The notes below the pieces were generated by a model. It saw only the letters and a program-made list of their open reading frames with translations, was not told the origin of the DNA and did not search any database. The position numbers and the translations under genes are program-made. A stretch of DNA of 64,000 bases from Mobiluncus massiliensis (GTDB lineage: Bacteria; Actinomycetota; Actinomycetes; Actinomycetales; Actinomycetaceae). Shown one piece after another: positions 62,175 to 64,000 of this stretch (position 1 is its first letter; each line of letters starts with the position of its first letter). The stretch spans positions 1,860,001-1,924,000 of the forward strand of contig NZ_OX458329.1 in the NCBI RefSeq assembly GCF_949769255.1. The letters are read 5' to 3'.

Positions 62175-64000
62175 CCGGATCATCGGCGGGCGCTACGAAA
62201 TTAGCCAGCTCATTGGACGCGGCGGTATGGCTGAAGTCCATATCGGTACTGACACGCGCCTGAACCGGATTGTAGCGATTAAAATTTTGCGCCAGGACTT
62301 GGCCCGCGACCCCGTCTTTCAGGCACGTTTTCGCCGTGAAGCCCAATCAGCCGCCAATTTGAACCATCCCGCTATCGTGGCTGTCTATGACACTGGTGAA
62401 GAAACCATCACCGCTTCTGACGGCGCCGAGATAAAGGTGCCTTACATCGTCATGGAGTACGTGGAAGGCCACACGGTGCGGGAGCTGTTGACGGACGGCA
62501 ATCCGGTTCCGCTGGAAGAAGCGGTCGAAATCGTTTCCGGTGTCCTGGACGCGTTGGAGTATGCCCATCATCAAAACTTGGTACACCGCGACATTAAGCC
62601 CGGCAATGTGATGATTACCACGACCGGGAAAATCAAGGTGATGGACTTTGGGATTGCCCGCGCCCTGTCCGATTCCCAAGCCACCATGACACAAACCGAT
62701 GCGGTGGTGGGTACCGCCCAATATCTTTCTCCCGAACAGGCTCGCGGCGAACAGGTTGATGCCCGTTCTGACCTGTATTCCGCAGGGTGTTTGCTGTTTG
62801 AGCTGCTGACCGGCCAGCCCCCGTTTAAGGGTGATTCGGCTGTGGCGGTCGCGTTCCAGCATGTTTCGCAGCTGCCGCCACTGCCTTCCTCGATTGCCCC
62901 CGACATTCCGGAATCTTTGGACCGCGTGGTGATGAAAGCGTTGGCGAAAGACCGTGAAGAGCGCTATCCCGATGCCGCTCATATGCGTGCTGACCTGCAG
63001 GCTTCCCTGCGTGGAGGAAGCGTGGCGGCTCCCGCCACCTCAACCTGGACGGCCCCTCTAGCCGGTGATGCTACCGGCGCCGCAACCACGGTACTCCCGC
63101 CGGTGAACCAGGGGTACGCCTCTAGCTACGGGACTTCCCGATCTAACGCCATGTCTGCCGCGGGACAGACCACCCAAACTTTGGAAGCCACAGATCCGAC
63201 CCAGAACCATCGCGGTAAGCCCAACAAGAAACCGCTGATTATTGTCATCGTGCTGCTGGCAATTTTAGCGGTTTTAGGCCTCGGATATTGGCTGGTTTTC
63301 AGCGGAGACAAGCCGACCGATGAGATGGTCGAGATTCCTTCTCTGGACGGCATGAACCAGGAGGAAGCCTCCACCGCGATTACCGATGCGGGACTGGTGT
63401 TCCGCCTGGGTCGCGGGGTCAGTTCCGAGGATATTCCGGAAGGTATTTTTGTTAAATCCGATCCGGCGGTGGGGACGAAGGTCGCCAAAGGTTCCAAGGT
63501 GTTCGTCTCGCTTTCTACCGGTCCGGGCGATGCCAGTGTGCCCTCGCTGGCCGGGCTGACCCAGGAACAGGCTCGGAAGGCTTTAGAGGCGGAAGGATTA
63601 GAGGTTGGCAGCATTACGACCGCTGATTCGGGCACGATAGACAAAGACAAAGTCATTAAATCCAACCCCGCCGAGGGCGAAGCGGTTAAGAAAGGCGACT
63701 CGGTCGACCTGGAGGTGGCCTCCGGTAACTTCCGGATTCCCCAAGACTTGGTGGGAGGCACCAAGGAGGCTCTTCAACAGTTTGTGGATGCGAACCGGGT
63801 GCGTTTGACGATTACCGAAAAGGAAGATTCCTCGGTCGAACCGGGTACCGTGTTGTCTTTGGACAAGGCGGGGCAGTTGGTCGGGCTGGATACGTCCATG
63901 ACCGCGGTGGTGGCGATTGCTCCAAAGGAACCTACGCCACCGGATACTTCGACTGACTCTCCGAGCTCTCCTGCAGAGACTTCCTCGCACTCCCCTGAAG
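62161..64000 (+). CDS. pknB: Serine/threonine protein kinase PknB with PASTA repeats (partial)
   Basis: The frame runs off the right edge, so this is the first 613 codons. The kinase domain (about 1-275) has IGRGGMAEVHIGTD, VAIKILRQDL, LVHRDIKPGNVMI and MDFGIARAL. One transmembrane helix (about 355-378, LIIVIVLLAILAVLGLGYWL) is followed by PASTA repeats that sense muropeptides or lipid II: about 383-452, 453-520 and 521-585, the last less regular. A Ser/Thr/Pro-rich stretch follows at the edge; more repeats may lie outside the window. The start is TTG behind GAGGAGGAAAACC, 14 bases inside the end of pknA. Whole-cluster overlap suggests a single transcript. Confidence 0.95.
   Translation, partial: MSQSDRIIGGRYEISQLIGRGGMAEVHIGTDTRLNRIVAIKILRQDLARDPVFQARFRREAQSAANLNHPAIVAVYDTGEETITASDGAEIKVPYIVMEYVEGHTVRELLTDGNPVPLEEAVEIVSGVLDALEYAHHQNLVHRDIKPGNVMITTTGKIKVMDFGIARALSDSQATMTQTDAVVGTAQYLSPEQARGEQVDARSDLYSAGCLLFELLTGQPPFKGDSAVAVAFQHVSQLPPLPSSIAPDIPESLDRVVMKALAKDREERYPDAAHMRADLQASLRGGSVAAPATSTWTAPLAGDATGAATTVLPPVNQGYASSYGTSRSNAMSAAGQTTQTLEATDPTQNHRGKPNKKPLIIVIVLLAILAVLGLGYWLVFSGDKPTDEMVEIPSLDGMNQEEASTAITDAGLVFRLGRGVSSEDIPEGIFVKSDPAVGTKVAKGSKVFVSLSTGPGDASVPSLAGLTQEQARKALEAEGLEVGSITTADSGTIDKDKVIKSNPAEGEAVKKGDSVDLEVASGNFRIPQDLVGGTKEALQQFVDANRVRLTITEKEDSSVEPGTVLSLDKAGQLVGLDTSMTAVVAIAPKEPTPPDTSTDSPSSPAETSSHSPE

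Overview
The window looks like chromosomal DNA of a high-GC Gram-positive bacterium of the Actinomycetaceae, most like Mobiluncus. The case rests on moderate G+C, frequent GTG and TTG starts, the fhaA-fhaB-pstP-rodA-pbpA-pknA-pknB cluster, class Ib ribonucleotide reductase, cell-wall-binding type 2 repeats, and many start codons sitting just behind a -10 box with no leader. The genus is an inference; the phylum is well supported. About 55 protein genes and five tRNA genes (Leu-CAG, Ser-CGA, Ser-GCT, Ser-UGA, Arg-ACG) are recognised. No rRNA operon, insertion sequence, phage or CRISPR array was found.

Region 1 (1-31300) is mostly housekeeping: a uracil permease overlapping a LytR_C membrane protein, tRNA-Leu and the methionine-binding lipoprotein metQ, upp and tadA, a DUF1537 acid-sugar kinase behind tRNA-Ser, and the activated-methyl-cycle pair mtnN/luxS. 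The ribonucleotide reductase genes nrdH-nrdI-nrdE and nrdF follow, split by an antiparallel unknown gene and preceded by paired NrdR boxes and DnaA-box-like sites. Next come two paralogous exported proteins with a putative lysozyme-like module (one carrying three cell-wall-binding repeats), the helicase hrpA, a rubrerythrin-VIT1 metal transporter, a TRIC channel coupled to an exported HNH nuclease, and phosphoglucomutase.

Region 2 (31400-41350) holds a family 2 glycosyltransferase, a large alkaline-phosphatase-like membrane protein, pheA, serS, a HAD phosphatase, an AGE-family sugar isomerase and pyk.

Region 3 (41450-52980) is the most unusual. Two divergent tRNA-Ser genes are followed by two tandem, nearly identical 146-bp units that begin with the 3' end of tRNA-Ser(UGA) and can fold into several hairpins. 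An AT-rich gene-free kilobase follows, then a gluconate/idonate module: eda on one strand, the operon gntP-idnO-idnD-gnd on the other, then a 2-hydroxyacid dehydrogenase and an FGGY gluconokinase. A TauE-type permease and a sugar acetyltransferase end the stretch before tRNA-Arg. The module should take up gluconate or idonate, reduce keto-gluconates, phosphorylate gluconate and pass 6-phosphogluconate to the pentose phosphate pathway.

Region 4 (53100-64000) holds metNI, the ABC partners of the distant metQ, then the tightly overlapping cell-growth cluster ending inside pknB at the window edge.
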